The position numbers were made by a program, and so were the translations under genes. Source: Strigops habroptila (lineage: Eukaryota; Chordata; Aves; Psittaciformes; Psittacidae). From it: DNA of 64,000 nucleotides. This document shows, piece after piece, positions 1 through 13,400 of this stretch. Under the pieces are notes generated by a model that was given only the letters and a program-made list of their open reading frames with translations, was not told the origin of the DNA and ran no database searches. The first letter of the stretch is position 1, and each line of letters opens with the position of its first letter. The stretch spans positions 9,688,906 to 9,752,905 of the forward strand of contig NC_044290.2 of assembly GCF_004027225.2 (NCBI RefSeq). The letters are read 5' to 3'.

Positions 1-1536
1 AGAAAAAAATGTGATATAAAACGGAAAAGTGGGTATCAGTTACATGATCCAATGCACCTTAATGGTAACTTGCCTTACTTGAATGTTCTTATGTCAGCAG
101 AACTGCTGCTGTTTTAAGTACTTCTGCTAAGCCAGAAGTGTTTGGATTGAAATATTTTGGATTCTGTTATTTAAGATCTGCTCCAAATGTTGAAAAAACA
201 GTTACTTCAGATAAAATGCTTCCATTCTATCTCAATTGCTTGAAAAGCCAGTCCTATACTTTTCAAATTAAACAAGTTATGGCAGCAATAAAAAAACCTG
301 CTGAGTCCAAAGGTATGTTAATGTTTCTAAGGAAAGTCAAACAGCAGAAGAGAAATCTACACCAGGGTTGCATATAATGCTGGGTTTAAATAGGCAACGT
401 AATCTTCACCAATTAGAGAATATTCCACTTCTATTAGTCAACGAATAAATTACTGCAGAACACTAAAAACTTCTAAGAACTGGTTTTGCTCACTGAAAAC
501 TTTTCTGACTCGATCAGTTATTATTTCAAGCTCCAAATGCAACTATGATTACACAGCTACATGCACAGCTTGAACAATGAAATGAATCCACACCTCTGAC
601 CTCCCCACCTCATGTGGCACTATCTACATTTTCTTATTTTATTCGCCAGTCCATTTTTCAAACAGCTAAAGAAATAATAGAAAAAAGGAAGATCAATCAA
701 CATGTTTGTATTCTGTTACACTGACTTTGAGGTTGGAAACACAAATGGTTCAAAATGTATCAGTTCTGATTTTCTGTTTAACAAATAATGATTTCTTTCC
801 GTATCACTAATGGAGCCTGAAATTAAAATGGATTTTCAGTTGAGCCCCTGTTCATACATTGGTGTCATCATCAATACCAGCCTCGCTCTAGGAACAAGAT
901 TTATCTCAGCTATCCATTACACGGAGGCAAAGCAGCTTATAAAAAGCACCCGGCATATTCCCAGGACTCCCAAAAACAGAATCAAACATCAAGGTTACAT
1001 AAAGTTTGAGATTCTCTAGGATTTCACTCGTCAGGTTTATAAACTTAAAATGAGGCCAGCTTTGGCACCAAACTATCTCAGCTACTGAAAGCAATGGCTT
1101 AACACTAATTAGGGTTAAATCCTCACATACGTTGAGTTTCTTTAAAATACTTTAAGCCCATGGTAAGCATTCAAACCCACTTGCACTACAGAAAACCTAA
1201 TAGTCTTTACCATAACATAAGGGTAGTTCTGCTACAAATCACTGCCAAATTCTGCATTATTTTCAGACACCTTTCGTGCAGGTAAGTAAAATACAATAGC
1301 TTGCCTGAAGCTAACTGCACAATTTAGTCTAGGGAAAAGAGTCTGTATCAAGGTAGCGCAGTTGCTGCTTCCTGAGACCTCGCTGTCAGTGTGGGAGAAG
1401 GTACAGGACAATTCTATTTCAAATACTGCATAATCTGAGCATTTTAAAACCAGCACTGAGTTTAGCTATTGCATCTCTAACGCATCCAATGGATGGGAGT
1501 GAATGCATCTCTCTAAATGCAGACCTCTTTAAAACA

Positions 1537-1557
1537 ATATATATATATATATATATA
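1537..1557. repeat. TA dinucleotide microsatellite
   Basis: About ten alternating AT units, uninterrupted, in PRKCA intron 2. Confidence 0.85.
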
Positions 1558-2671
1558 CTCCTTGAAACAAGTTAGAGAGGGAATAAGATTGCAGGGAAAA
1601 TGCTCTAGCAAATTGTTTAAATCCTATCTGTGTTTTTTTAACAAAAAGAGTCTTTAGACAACCACTTTCCTCCCTCCCCTAATCCATCATTTAGGAATGA
1701 GAGCACTCCCTTCTTTATTCCTAGAGGACATACTCATTTTAGAGATATCTGGCACAAGAAAGGACTGAAAAAAATTCAACAAGACAACATCAACGCCAAA
1801 TTAAGGAGCATGCTGTACTTTGATGAATATAAAATACCTTAAAATACAACTTTCACCACTTTCTGTACATGGCCTTTACAAGCTCATGACACACATTTAT
1901 GCCCAACCTCTTCCTTCTACAAATTAAGGAAGGTATTCACATTGCTTAGAAGACATGAAAGAAATCAGTAAGGAGATGGATATGCAGCTTTTACCTGTCT
2001 ACGATACTGTTTCATTCTCTTAATATCCAGTGCAATTGTTACAGAAAAAGTCTACACAGCAAGGCAGCAATTAAAGATAAATGACATATATAAGAAAGGT
2101 TTGTCACAAGACAGAACCTGCATAAAAAAAGCAAACATTCTAAAATCATGCAGATTGTCTGGTATTGTTCCTAATGGCCTGATTGTAAGAATTTAATCCA
2201 GGACATACCTCTTTCTCAAAGAGAGGTTGATTATGTTAATGCAAGGATAGCTACACAGCTGTGAAGAGTATATCCTTTGAAAGCATGCTGCAAAATGAAA
2301 CTGATTTCGAAGGGGTCAACTATTTTACCAATAATGTCTAACATTCTCCATCAAACTAAGCAGTTTATCATAGCATTACAAGAAGATTACCGAAATGCAT
2401 CATATAAAAAAACCCCTCCAAAACAGATTTTAACACAGTAACAGCCTGTAAGGAGGAAAAATATATGAAATCTGGTAAAAACCTTAGAGCCCTTTTACTC
2501 ATGCTTGAGTCTTCATATCATCATATTTTTATATTTTTACTAATACAGCAGCTTCTATACATTACAATATTAGGATTTTTATTTCAATTATTTTTTCCTA
2601 TCTCATATTATCAGCACTTACCAGCTCAATAAAGATGTATTAGCTGAATATAGCAAAATCCTACTTAATTA

Positions 2672-2885
2672 GGAACAGAGGACTGAAAAGAACCTTCAAG
2701 GGTAATTGAATCCAGCTCCTTGCTCCTACCGACAGCCATGACACAATTCTTTTTGGAAGGTCATATTAAAATCACTTGGTCTCTTCACCTGCTAATCTTC
2801 TTGGAAAGCTATTCCAGGACAACTGTCTTCCAACAGTCAGAAGACCAGCAATTCTCATCCTAAACTTCATCCTAAGAAGAAATAT
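2672..2885 (-). mobile_element. Ancient CR1-like LINE 3' fragment
   Basis: The stretch reads like an old, diverged CR1 tail in reverse orientation: a segment resembling 'gaccttcaaggtcattgaatccagc', then a segment around 2800-2860 containing 'ggaaagctattccaggacaa' and a 'caacagtcagaagac' motif, which correspond in order to parts of older sauropsid CR1 families. Identity is clearly lower than for the other CR1 copies in this window. The assignment is from memory of the consensus. Confidence 0.5.
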
Positions 2886-5800
2886 ATGCTTATTTGTCCT
2901 TGGATTAACACACAGTCACTGTCACAACTGGTATAAGTACTTCTGAGATTAATATGTCACAGGCATCACTGTAGGTGAAAAACTAAAAGGTACATGATAG
3001 AAATTAAAAGCCTATCAGTGCTGAAACACTGTTTTAAATGTACAGCAGCAGCCTTCAAGTACGCAATGAAAGAACATCTTCAGTATCTGTCAACCAATTC
3101 CAACAGCTACAGAGTACAACAATAACAAAAGCAGTAAACAAGCAGTACAGGATAAAAGTGGTACTTCCATCACAAAGGTAATTTGTAATTCTAACATTGT
3201 TGTTGAAGAAAGAACAAAACTTTCAGATCTTTCATTTAAAATAATCAGAGGACAATAAGCTCTCCATTAACAAGCAGTTTTTTCTTTTTTAGCATGGCAG
3301 AATCTGGTGAAAATCTAGAGCACATCATCTAAGACTTAAGGTTTTGCAACACTGTCAAGGAGACACAGAGCTCAGAATAACCATAGTTACAGGAACCTTT
3401 ATACTGTATATGCAGAGAGCACTATATAGAGTATTTGGTTGGAAACCTCCCCATTTAGAGTGTTCGGTTAATCGACATTTGTTGGCTGAAGTAACTATTA
3501 CACTGACCATGTAGGTTCCTACATAAATTACCAAATACAGCAAAACATACATATACTGTAAGCAGTCAACACAGACACCTTCCCCTCATTTAAAATCATG
3601 GTTTTTAAATACCAAACCCACTGTCAATACTTCAGTTTCCCACACTTCAGCCTCTCTTGGTTAAAACTTCCTGTATCAAACACACGTATTGATTTCTGCT
3701 CACATTTAACAGTGACAACTACAGAGACAATAATTAAGTTTTCCAATTTAACACTGCCTTAAGTCTTCTTACATCATATATTTAAAGATATTAATAGAGG
3801 CCCTAAAAATAAGCATCATACAGAACAGCCAGGAGAGATACCTAATACTCAACAAAATGCAGTCAAGGGGATGAGCACCACAGCTATTTTTAGCAAGAAT
3901 GAAATTTCCTTTTACATAGGAGTTAAAAGACTAATTCATTTTGTGGGGAAATGAAAAGGTTGAAAACAAAGTACATGGACCATGTTAGAGCTGGCTGGGT
4001 CTGGGGGTAACAACTCACCTCCCTGGCACAAAGCATCCAGGTCAGACAGCACTATTTTTGGCATGACTCATACATTTAAATTGTGAAGTGTATCCCTTCC
4101 AGGCCAATTAAAAATACATTTATACCTAAACATAAATTTATCTATATTCAAACATTCTATAAATAATCTATTTATGTTCCACAGGGTCAAAACAAGCAGC
4201 TCATCACCAAAACCAAATACAAAAGAAATCTTCACTTAAAAGCATTTTAAAGGCTTGGGTGTTATTTAAAATCAAAACAAAGAATCAAGAAATAAATTGA
4301 TTTAATTCCAGAATATTAAAACCGACACTATCTGGGGGGAAACAAACATTTCTTCTAATGTGACTCAAGTCTGACTACACCATGATTTCAAATTAATATC
4401 ATTTCAGTCTTAAATGCTATAATTACACAATAACTTGAATATAAATAAGCTCCGAAAGCTTAAAAAAGATGAGAGATGACAGCACTTGGTTCAACCAGTT
4501 TAACTTTAAAAGACAACTGGTGGGGTTTATTCCCTAAATCCGAGCACAGAATGAAAACTTTAACTGTTGACTATTCTTCCTAAATATAGATTGGTATCAA
4601 GCATAAATGAGTGTTCTATAGCAAATTTCTGACACATTTTGAGGACAAAGTGGGCTTCAGCAATACTTCGTTCTGAGTTTAACTATCTTACACCTAAACT
4701 TACGTAAATGACTGAGACTGAGACAAGAGAAAAATAAATCCCAGTAGGAACAGACCTTGAGAACTTATCCACAGAGTGATATGACAGAAATAAAATCCAA
4801 TTTGCTTCATTCATAGCAGTGTGCAAGCACTTGATTTCTTTCTATTTCTTAAAATGATTATCTTGGTAAGTAACATTTGTTTCCCCAAACATTCAAGACT
4901 AAGCAAACTTCAGTGTATAGCTTTTGTTACCATCACTATTAAGGTCAGGATAAGAAATCTTCAAGAATGTTGTAATAATTAAAGTAACCTACTTACAGGA
5001 TAACTGACAAAAAGGAACAAAAGAAAAACATCTCCATGAGGAAAAAACCCTAAGCAGTAGCATTCAAACAATACATCACAGAGAACATATAGTCTATTCA
5101 AATATTTAATGATTTCCAACAACCGACACTTTCAAGAGTCTTAATAGGAGGGAAACAGGGTGTTTTAAAACATCTTTCTAATTCCTTTGACAGTTTCATA
5201 AATGGAACACATAACCCTGTAAAACAACCCATTGAAACTTTTAACGAGGAGGAAGTACAAGATGACACACACTGTTAATGCTCATTCAGAACTATCTGCA
5301 CAGCAACAAACATTCCAAGTCCCAAGGAGAGCTTATCTGGTACCAAGATGAGGCTGGCAGTATCAACAGTTCTTAGTTAATTATTTCTAAAGACTAATTC
5401 TTAATGTCTGGAGGAGGTGGAGTGGTTTACTCTAGGTGTTCCTATGCAAGATGTTCCAAGTCTTACCACTTAAAACATGATGTATGTTTCCGTTGGCAGA
5501 GGTGCTTTACAGGGAAAAGTGAGAAATCCTCCTTACAAGCTAAAAATGCCATGACTCTAAAGTGTCAGTTTCTAAAGTTTTTAATAATTTTATTTAAATA
5601 AAAGTGAAGGGGGAATCAATTTTAAGTATAACGCCAATTTTTCAGATTTTTATCTATTCTTAAATGAATAAAAGCCAGACAACTGAGGGCTGGGGCAGCG
5701 GTGCTCAAAGCACCACAAGCAGTGCTAAGAACGGATGCTCTCTGATCCAGGCTCGACAGACCCCAGCTATGTTCAACCAGAGCAACCCAGTGAGGACTGA

Positions 5801-7226
5801 CTGCCAGGCACCTCCTCGGCTTCCCAGGCAGGTTCTGCAGCTTGTGTCGAGTGCTGTGCTGCCAAAGCTATGGTGATACTGATACCTGCGCTACCTAATA
5901 AGGTCAAACTGTGGCTGTATGAGCTGCAATCCCCAAAGGAAACAAGTGCTTACACACAGGTGCCTCTCCCTGCCTCAGCTCTCCGTTGCAAAACAGGAAA
6001 TAACAGAACAGCATTTCATCAGTAGGGCTTGAAGGGATTCATAACTTTGGGGGTTCTTTCATATGACATTAATCTTCTATTAAGTACTTCAGTTATATTT
6101 AGTGCCTACAGCACTGTTATACAGCACCACGTTACTTGCAGAATCCCTTACTCTGATAAACACACACGTTAAACTTGGACCACGTTCCAATACATTAAAA
6201 TGTGCCACGAAGAGTACCAGAGTCTTCCTACACTGTACATCATAAAAGCTGCTCTTCCTCATAAGGTATCCCTAAATAAAAAGCTGTAATGTCACAATAT
6301 ACAGGATAGGGGTTCCGATTATTTTTAGTCCAGACCAGCTGACTGTTGTAGTTCAGACTGTGATTTGTTGAGAATAATAAAATGAACCTGATAGTAAAGT
6401 TAAGAAAAAGACTGAGGTCACAGAATTTCATTATAAATTGATTTCTAATTATAATATTAAATGACTACACAGCATTTAAAGAATAAAAAAAATTGTTTCA
6501 GAATACATTTCTAAACTATTTTTATTTATGCAAAAATAGCTGCTAGTGGCAAAGCAAAATAAGAGAAACCAAAAGATCCTGCCACTTAGTAATTGCATTT
6601 TTGATGGAAGTGCTATGACACAAGGCATTAAGGAGATTTAAATGCACAAACTACATTTCATTTATTGCTAATAATAAAACATGAGTAAAACAAAAGGTCT
6701 TCCTAAAGGCTTAATAAGAACTAGAAGGGAATACTTCAAATAAAACCTGGAAAATGAAAAAGTGGTGAAGTACAAAACTGAATTTTTTCGAATACATACA
6801 AAACAACATCCTACGGAAGTTTTAGTTTCCTGAAGTACAATCCTTCTCCAAGTTTGACATTCAAAGTGCTCTAAAACCATAGGAGGCCTGTACCCCAGCT
6901 GTGTGTGCACCCCAGGTCCCCAGCTCTCCTGGTTGAGACATTCGCCGCCTGACAAGGCTCCTCTTGCTCTATCTTCTCCACTTTCCGTTCCTCATTTCCT
7001 TCTCCTACATTTTCACATGAATAACTATCTCGATGGCACAAATTCAGGGCAGGTAAACTCTTGCCAGGCACAAATCCCTTCAAGGGTAGGAGGGAATCAG
7101 CCCACACAAGTTCCACTCCAGAAGCTGGAACTATCTGGGCTCCAGAGGCAGCTTAGGGCAAGCCAAGGCATTTCAGATTGAACTCTTCTGCCTCATTGCT
7201 TCAGGCTCCAGCACTGCCCTGCTGTG

Positions 7227-7997
7227 TTAAGGTTAGAGTGTGATTTCTACTTTATTTCTAGAATTTAGAATCCTCCTTCTAGACCATGGCACTGGTTTTG
7301 GGTCATGATTAACACAGTAGAATTTTATCCAGTCATACCACATACTGGTGTGCAAGTATTTGCCGTCTCCAAGGTAAGTTACATACTCTCCCTCCAGCTG
7401 CTAAACTAGAAAGAATCTGACTCAAATTGTGGTCACAGGAGGAGCTGAAAATAAAAGGTGTTCCAGGATAAAAGCAGCAAAGTCAGTAAGTGTACTTCCA
7501 GAACCGAGATGGTTTATAGCTGTATTTTTTATACATCTGTTTCATTCCACCAGCTTCAAATAAGGAAACATCCCAAAGATGGTGATAGCATGCTGAATTT
7601 GTTGCTATCTGCAGAAATTAGTTACTATAAATAGTTTTTCCAGGCTTTTTAAGACGCAGCTGTACCAAGTTTCCACCAGAATCAAAATCGCTAAGACATC
7701 GATTTACTGCGTCTATTCTACAAAGGTGGTGACAGTATCCCACCACCATCCCATTTTATGCTGAAGACACCCTCGTCACACATTTTAATCTTATTATCTT
7801 TAAAGATGGAACACCATCTGCAACAAGCTTTTAAATCACTTCTTCTCAAGAAACAGAATCCAGCAATGATAACAAGATTCCATTAGTATGACTGGGTAAA
7901 ATTTTACTGTGTTAATCATGACCCAAAACCAGTGCCATGGTCTAGGAGTCATCGTCTAAATTTCAGATATATAGTAGAAATCACACTCTAACCTTAA
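7227..7997. mobile_element. Inverted-repeat element (MITE-like) with TTAA ends
   Basis: A 771-bp unit whose ends are inverted copies of each other. The left arm is 7227-7338 and the right arm 7886-7997, both 112 bp. Aligned by eye they differ at 13 positions with no gaps (about 88% identity). The outer 25 bases are identical, beginning TTAAGGTTAGAGTGTG, and a second identical block of more than 30 bases spans 'ctagaccatggcactggttt'. TTAA at both outer edges may be the target-site duplication, as in piggyBac-type elements; a TAA/TTA duplication of the PIF/Harbinger type cannot be excluded because the palindrome hides the boundary. The 547-bp interior has no open frame of note, so the element would be non-autonomous. 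It lies in PRKCA intron 2 and its transcript could fold into a long hairpin. Confidence 0.75.
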
Positions 7998-10275
7998 CGT
8001 ATGTTCGCCTCTTCGGCCCTTACACCTAATGTTCAGCTGCGGACAGTGATTTAACAAAGCCAGGGTAGTAGACACTGTCAGTATCCATAATAATGTGCAA
8101 GAAATCAAACCCACATGGATTTCCTAAGTTAAATCCTGTAATAGACTAAAACAGAGGAAGCAGTACATTGACTTCCCAACCTAAATACATAAAATCTTTT
8201 AACTATGAAACCAGAATTTAGACCTGCCAAGCAAGGGATAAAATGACAATACCGGAGCAGTGACGAGCTTGGGTCTGGCACAGGCAGGGTTGCTGCAGTT
8301 TAAACTCATCACAGAACTGAATTAATGCCAGCTAAATGGATGATCTTAGGAACAGATTACTCGAGAGCAAGCAGCCATTGAGAAAGTTACCCACTACACA
8401 TTTGTTCTTATTTAAACAAGCCTTGAGTCATGTAGCATCTCACAGAAGGCAAAAGAGGTTTAGAAGAGAATACACTTTCCCCAGCAGAAAACTAAATGGA
8501 AGGGTAAGATAACACAACTCATTCTTCAGGTATAACGAGTTACAAAAATAAGTCCTCAGTGAAAGCCAAAATTAACTGAATCTGCTTCTAGACAACAACC
8601 TCCTCTATAATGTTCTGCTAAAAAAAAAACACCCCACAGCTTCTCGCCAGCCAAAAAACCCCACCTTATTCTGCAGAATAAAGAGTAAACACAGCAGATG
8701 CTCTGATCAAGCAACACTGTATAGACCACTGTGTCACTGCTCTGAATTGCACCATTCTGTTCTGACTCATCCCTTTAATATTCAAACTCCCTAGGACAAG
8801 GATTCTTGTAAAGCATAAATACATCTTTACACAAGACTTTGTACCACAGCGATGAAAAACACACACACAAGCCCTGTCTTACAGATTCACCTCATGCCCT
8901 TGGTTCTGACACGATCTGTGTAACCTAAGCACTGCTAAATATCACCGGTTTACAGGTGGAGACGAGATAAGTCTAACACACAGATGAGACTACGCAATTA
9001 CACTGTTAATGTCTTGGAGAGCCTTAAATCACTGACAGAAATGCAGAGTGTTACTGTCTAAGGACAAGACTTAGAAAAACCAAAGACCTTTTTAGTTCGG
9101 AGTACCATAAGCACGTTATGATCTCCAAGTCCTTATGTGAAGAGAAAGCCTAAGAGTATGTATACACAGGTTAATAAGCAAAACTAAAACATCTGGATCT
9201 GATAAATTTCTGCCTTTTAAACATGTAAGTAAGTAATCTGTAAGTAAAAAGTTGTGTTACCAGAAATCTTGGTATTTTCTCAAGAGACAGCATGCAGACG
9301 TCTTTAACCCTAAAATAAAACACCACCTTCACAAATGGCTCTTTTCATAAAGCTAATCTGGAGACACAGGCACAGTTTTAAAAGCCACGCTGGTTTAATG
9401 CATTCTTCTAGAGACAGCTTGGAGTTTCCCTTCAACAGGAAACCCACTTTGGACACTGTTCTGCAGCAGAGCAAACTCTGACATTTTACATTGTTCAACA
9501 GAATCTCTCTGTAAACTGGTTGCATGAGATAACTTATCAAATATGACATACAATGAGAGGTTTCCACACCCTAACTTGAGTTGAAAGCAATTCACATTTA
9601 AAACCAGCACTGACTAATTTTGGAACTATTATACACAATACTACGCATGTTAAATAATCACCAGTGCTCTACCTCTCCTAAAACCAAACTCCAAAATACA
9701 TATTAGCAAAAGGATTTTCTTCTATTTTCAGAGAGAAAATTTGTGAAGGTTTCATTACCAAGAGCACTGAAAGCAACTGACATTTCATCCTGTGTTACTT
9801 GTTAACACAGAACTCATTATCTTCCTTCAGGGCTCCCACTTCAAGTGCCACATCAATGCTCTGTAAAGTCCTGGTGCTGTAATTGCACTACACTTTTGAG
9901 AACAGGTAAAGTGGGGCTTGTGGCACTTGTGCAGAGAGCATGTGAAATGGTAAAGAGGGAGAAGGCTGGGAGCACTTCCATCAGGGCTATGTGGTAGGCA
10001 ACTTCAGAATTAGGACATGCTGTTATAAAACACAGCAGGACATCAATTTCTAAGAGCAGACATGTGGCCTTGAAAAGCATCCTCATGGCAACACGGATTA
10101 TGCCATTAAAACAAATTAATAAAATATCAAAGTCAAGGGCTGAGCAAATGGTAAATGGTTGATTCATAGTCTTAATGCTTTCCTTTTGAATGCAGAAACA
10201 AAGACAGCATTCCTCCAAAAATAAGCAGGCAATACACCTGGTGAAGTTGAAACTAAAGCTGGAATTATTATCCAG

Positions 10276-10402
10276 ACCAGGCTGGAAAGGGCTTGGAGCA
10301 ACCTGGTCTAGTGGAAGGTGTCCCTGCTCATGGGAGGGGGTTGGAATTGGATGAGCTTTAAGGTCCCTTCCAACCCAAACCAGTCTGGGATTCTATGATT
10401 AT
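10276..10402 (+). mobile_element. CR1 LINE 3' end
   Basis: Typical avian CR1 tail in forward orientation: 'gggcttggagcaacctggtc', 'ggaaggtgtccctgctcatg', 'ggtcccttccaacccaaacc', ending with the characteristic ATTCTATGATT. It is 5'-truncated and very similar to the copies at 25264 and 35094, so these three probably belong to one subfamily. Confidence 0.93.
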
Positions 10403-10448
10403 AAGCAACTAAAACCTGCAAGCTTTACCCTTTGGAAAGCCACACGTG

Positions 10449-10480
10449 CATTTAGGCTACTGCTCATTTAGGCTACTGCC
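10449..10480. repeat. 16-bp tandem duplication
   Basis: Two adjacent copies of a 16-base unit beginning CATTTAGGCTACTG, differing at the last base. It lies about 45 bp beyond the CR1 end at 10402. Confidence 0.8.
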
Positions 10481-13400
10481 CACCAACTTGCACACAGGCA
10501 GATTTCACACTGACAGAAAACCCCAACAAACTACAGAGTTCACTTACGCAACAGTCAGAGAAACAAAACAGTTGGAGAGAAGCCACATGAACCCAACTCC
10601 AACCGGGTCTGCCCGTGCTTCTCAAAAGGGCTCATTCACATGGTCCACGCTGTGTTGTTCAGCACAGCTGTTCCTAAGGCCACTCCCCAGCCCAGCAATG
10701 TTTTTCCCATCCTATTCCACAAAAGGCATAAACATATTTCCAACAGATGCGTTTTGTACTCCAGTAATTTAGTGATATTTGCTGATGGCTGGTTAATACA
10801 AAAGCTGTAGCTGGTTGATCCAAACATTGCATCTGTCACTCTGCGTCTCACCATCAGGTCAGAATGGATTTGTCACTGCAGAAAGAGATACCACAGAAGA
10901 ATAAATTACTCTGGTTTTAAGCCTCGATCAAGGGATAAATAATTTGCCCATGCAACGAGGGATAGAATTAAGAGTTCTGTTTTTTCAGATGTGCTGGAAC
11001 ATGGAGGGAAAAAAAGGGGGAGGTAATCTTAAACATTTCATCAACATTACAGACAGCACAACAGAAAATACTTCTTGATCATTTTCTCAAGCAAGACCAT
11101 TCTATTCCTCATCACCCACCCAATTTGTGTCAATTTACTTAATGGCATACAGCAAAATAAACCTGGATGGAAGGCCTCATCACCCTAAAACTCCATAGCA
11201 ACTACAGAGAGAACTTGGTTGAAGGAGCAAGTTTCTCCTACCACACATACCCAAAGTCATCACCTGAGCTTTCCTTACACACAGCAACACAATAGGAAAG
11301 TTATGTATTGAGGAGTTATCTGCTGAGAAGAAGTTTTAAGTGTATCATATTCTGCTCCATTGATAACTATATTTTAAAATAAGGCGGAGGGGTGAAAACA
11401 AAGAATCATCTCCATATCATTAAGACTGCAGAACTCTATTTGCTGAGAAGCACAGAGAGCTGGAAGCTTCTCCTAACAGGATCAACACTGTGTAGCATGG
11501 TAAAATCATCCAATTTATTTCACACAGTGTGTTTATGTATTACACATGCACAGGGGATGAAGCCGTTCTCTGAGTTTCCTAGGAACTCAGAGAGGAAGGG
11601 TTGTATCTTCTCACTACTGCATCTTAACTACTGTTCTGAGAGATATGTGTACAGTGGGAAATCTTTTTTGCATGGCCCATAATTTAGCCACTCTCTTCTG
11701 ATGAGGTATATATTTATACGCACTGAATGTTTCAGGTGGTGTTTACAGCTCTGTCCTTACAGCCATCACGAATATAACTTAAATTACATCAACTATTTAT
11801 ACGACAGAGTATTTTTATGTAAATTTTTAAGAGATATTATCATGCTACTAAATTGAAATTTCAACACTGAGCTCAAGCAAATAATTTCCACTGCAAAAAC
11901 CATTTGGAAAGTGATAGGATAAGATGTGCATGTATCAGCATGCCTGGCGTCTCTCTAGGTTACTAAACCTTCTGTATCAAGGGCGTCTCACTTTACTAAA
12001 TATTAATGCAGAATTCTGCATAATATGAGGTTACAGTTACTCAGAGGATCTCTGCACTGCAAACAAACCTAAGTATTAAAGGCTATACTATTAACTACAG
12101 ATTAAGGTCAGACCCCAACAGTTGTTCCATACAGAACAACGTAACAGAAAGATGTTCACTGCCCGCGATGCTGATCCATTCACGCAAAGCAGCTTGCAAG
12201 ATCTAAGCTTTGAAATATTAAGAACATTTATTGGCTCAACATGAATGCAATCCCACACTCTCACAAAGAGGACCCCTGACTGCACAACCGATCTGCACTG
12301 TGGTTTGGAAGTTCTGGAAATACATCAGTTGTGCTACCTGCTGGCCAACCTAGTTTCTACTCTCTACACTTCACATTTGATGGTTCTAAAATTAACCCTA
12401 CTGATTTCATCACCTATTTCCTTTTAATTTTGCCATGTTAAATGTCAGATGATCCACGTCTGACACTGCCCTTTTAATTATTACAACAGTTTAAAGATGA
12501 TACCACACCCATCCCCCTCCTTCAAAGCCAGGCTCAATGAAACACAGGCAGTGGTAAGAATTCAAAGGTCAGTATTTGCATGAGTTGAATGAAAGCCAAG
12601 AAAAAGTGAGATTTATTAAAAATTTAACTCTACAGGAAGTTCTACAATTAGTAATCTTTTTAGTGTATAGATTTAAATTACAAAATAAGCTCCATGGATA
12701 GTGTTTAGGACCTCATTAATATTTAGTGAGCATATTTATCAATACTTTTTGCAGAAAGCTTGTTATAAATACCTGCACAAACCTGATTAGACCTGCCTAA
12801 TACATTAATGATATATGAGGGAGACTTTTATTGCCTTCAATCTTCAGCTATGTATTTACTTAAACAATCAATACTCCAAATTACAACATGTCCATGAATT
12901 CATGGCCCTGCAACAATGAATTTGCTCACTCCGTATCTTCTAACATGAAGCCTTAGTCACTGTCAGTCACATTAACAGAACAATAAAATGTGGGTGGTTG
13001 GGTATCAGGATTCAGAAGTACTTAAGATGACAGTAGCAATAAGGAGCCTTGGGACTTTATATACTCATTATGGTGACCAGGTTGTTTAAAAACTGGAGCT
13101 GTAAGTGCAGCATATGATTATAAATATGCACAAGAAGAACTAAGACCCAGAGAGGTTTAAGGCACAGGCAGGAAACAAAAGAATTGAAAGTCAAAGACCT
13201 ACAGAAACCAAGAAAGGGATGCAATGGTGACAAAGGTTTGTCCTCCCTCTTCTCAATATAGAAATGGCTCTATTATCAAGCATTTTACAGTGTTCTCATT
13301 ACATTTTCTATTTATAAGAAAAAAAAAAAAAAAGAAACCTGGACAAGGACAAGCATATTAAGCAAAAAGTCAAAGTCAGGCATTTCTGCTCCATTATATC

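Noticed and set aside
9853-10218. 121-codon open frame on the minus strand
   Set aside because: No familiar motif, no splice or promoter context, and it lies in a long intron; length is within chance over 64 kb.
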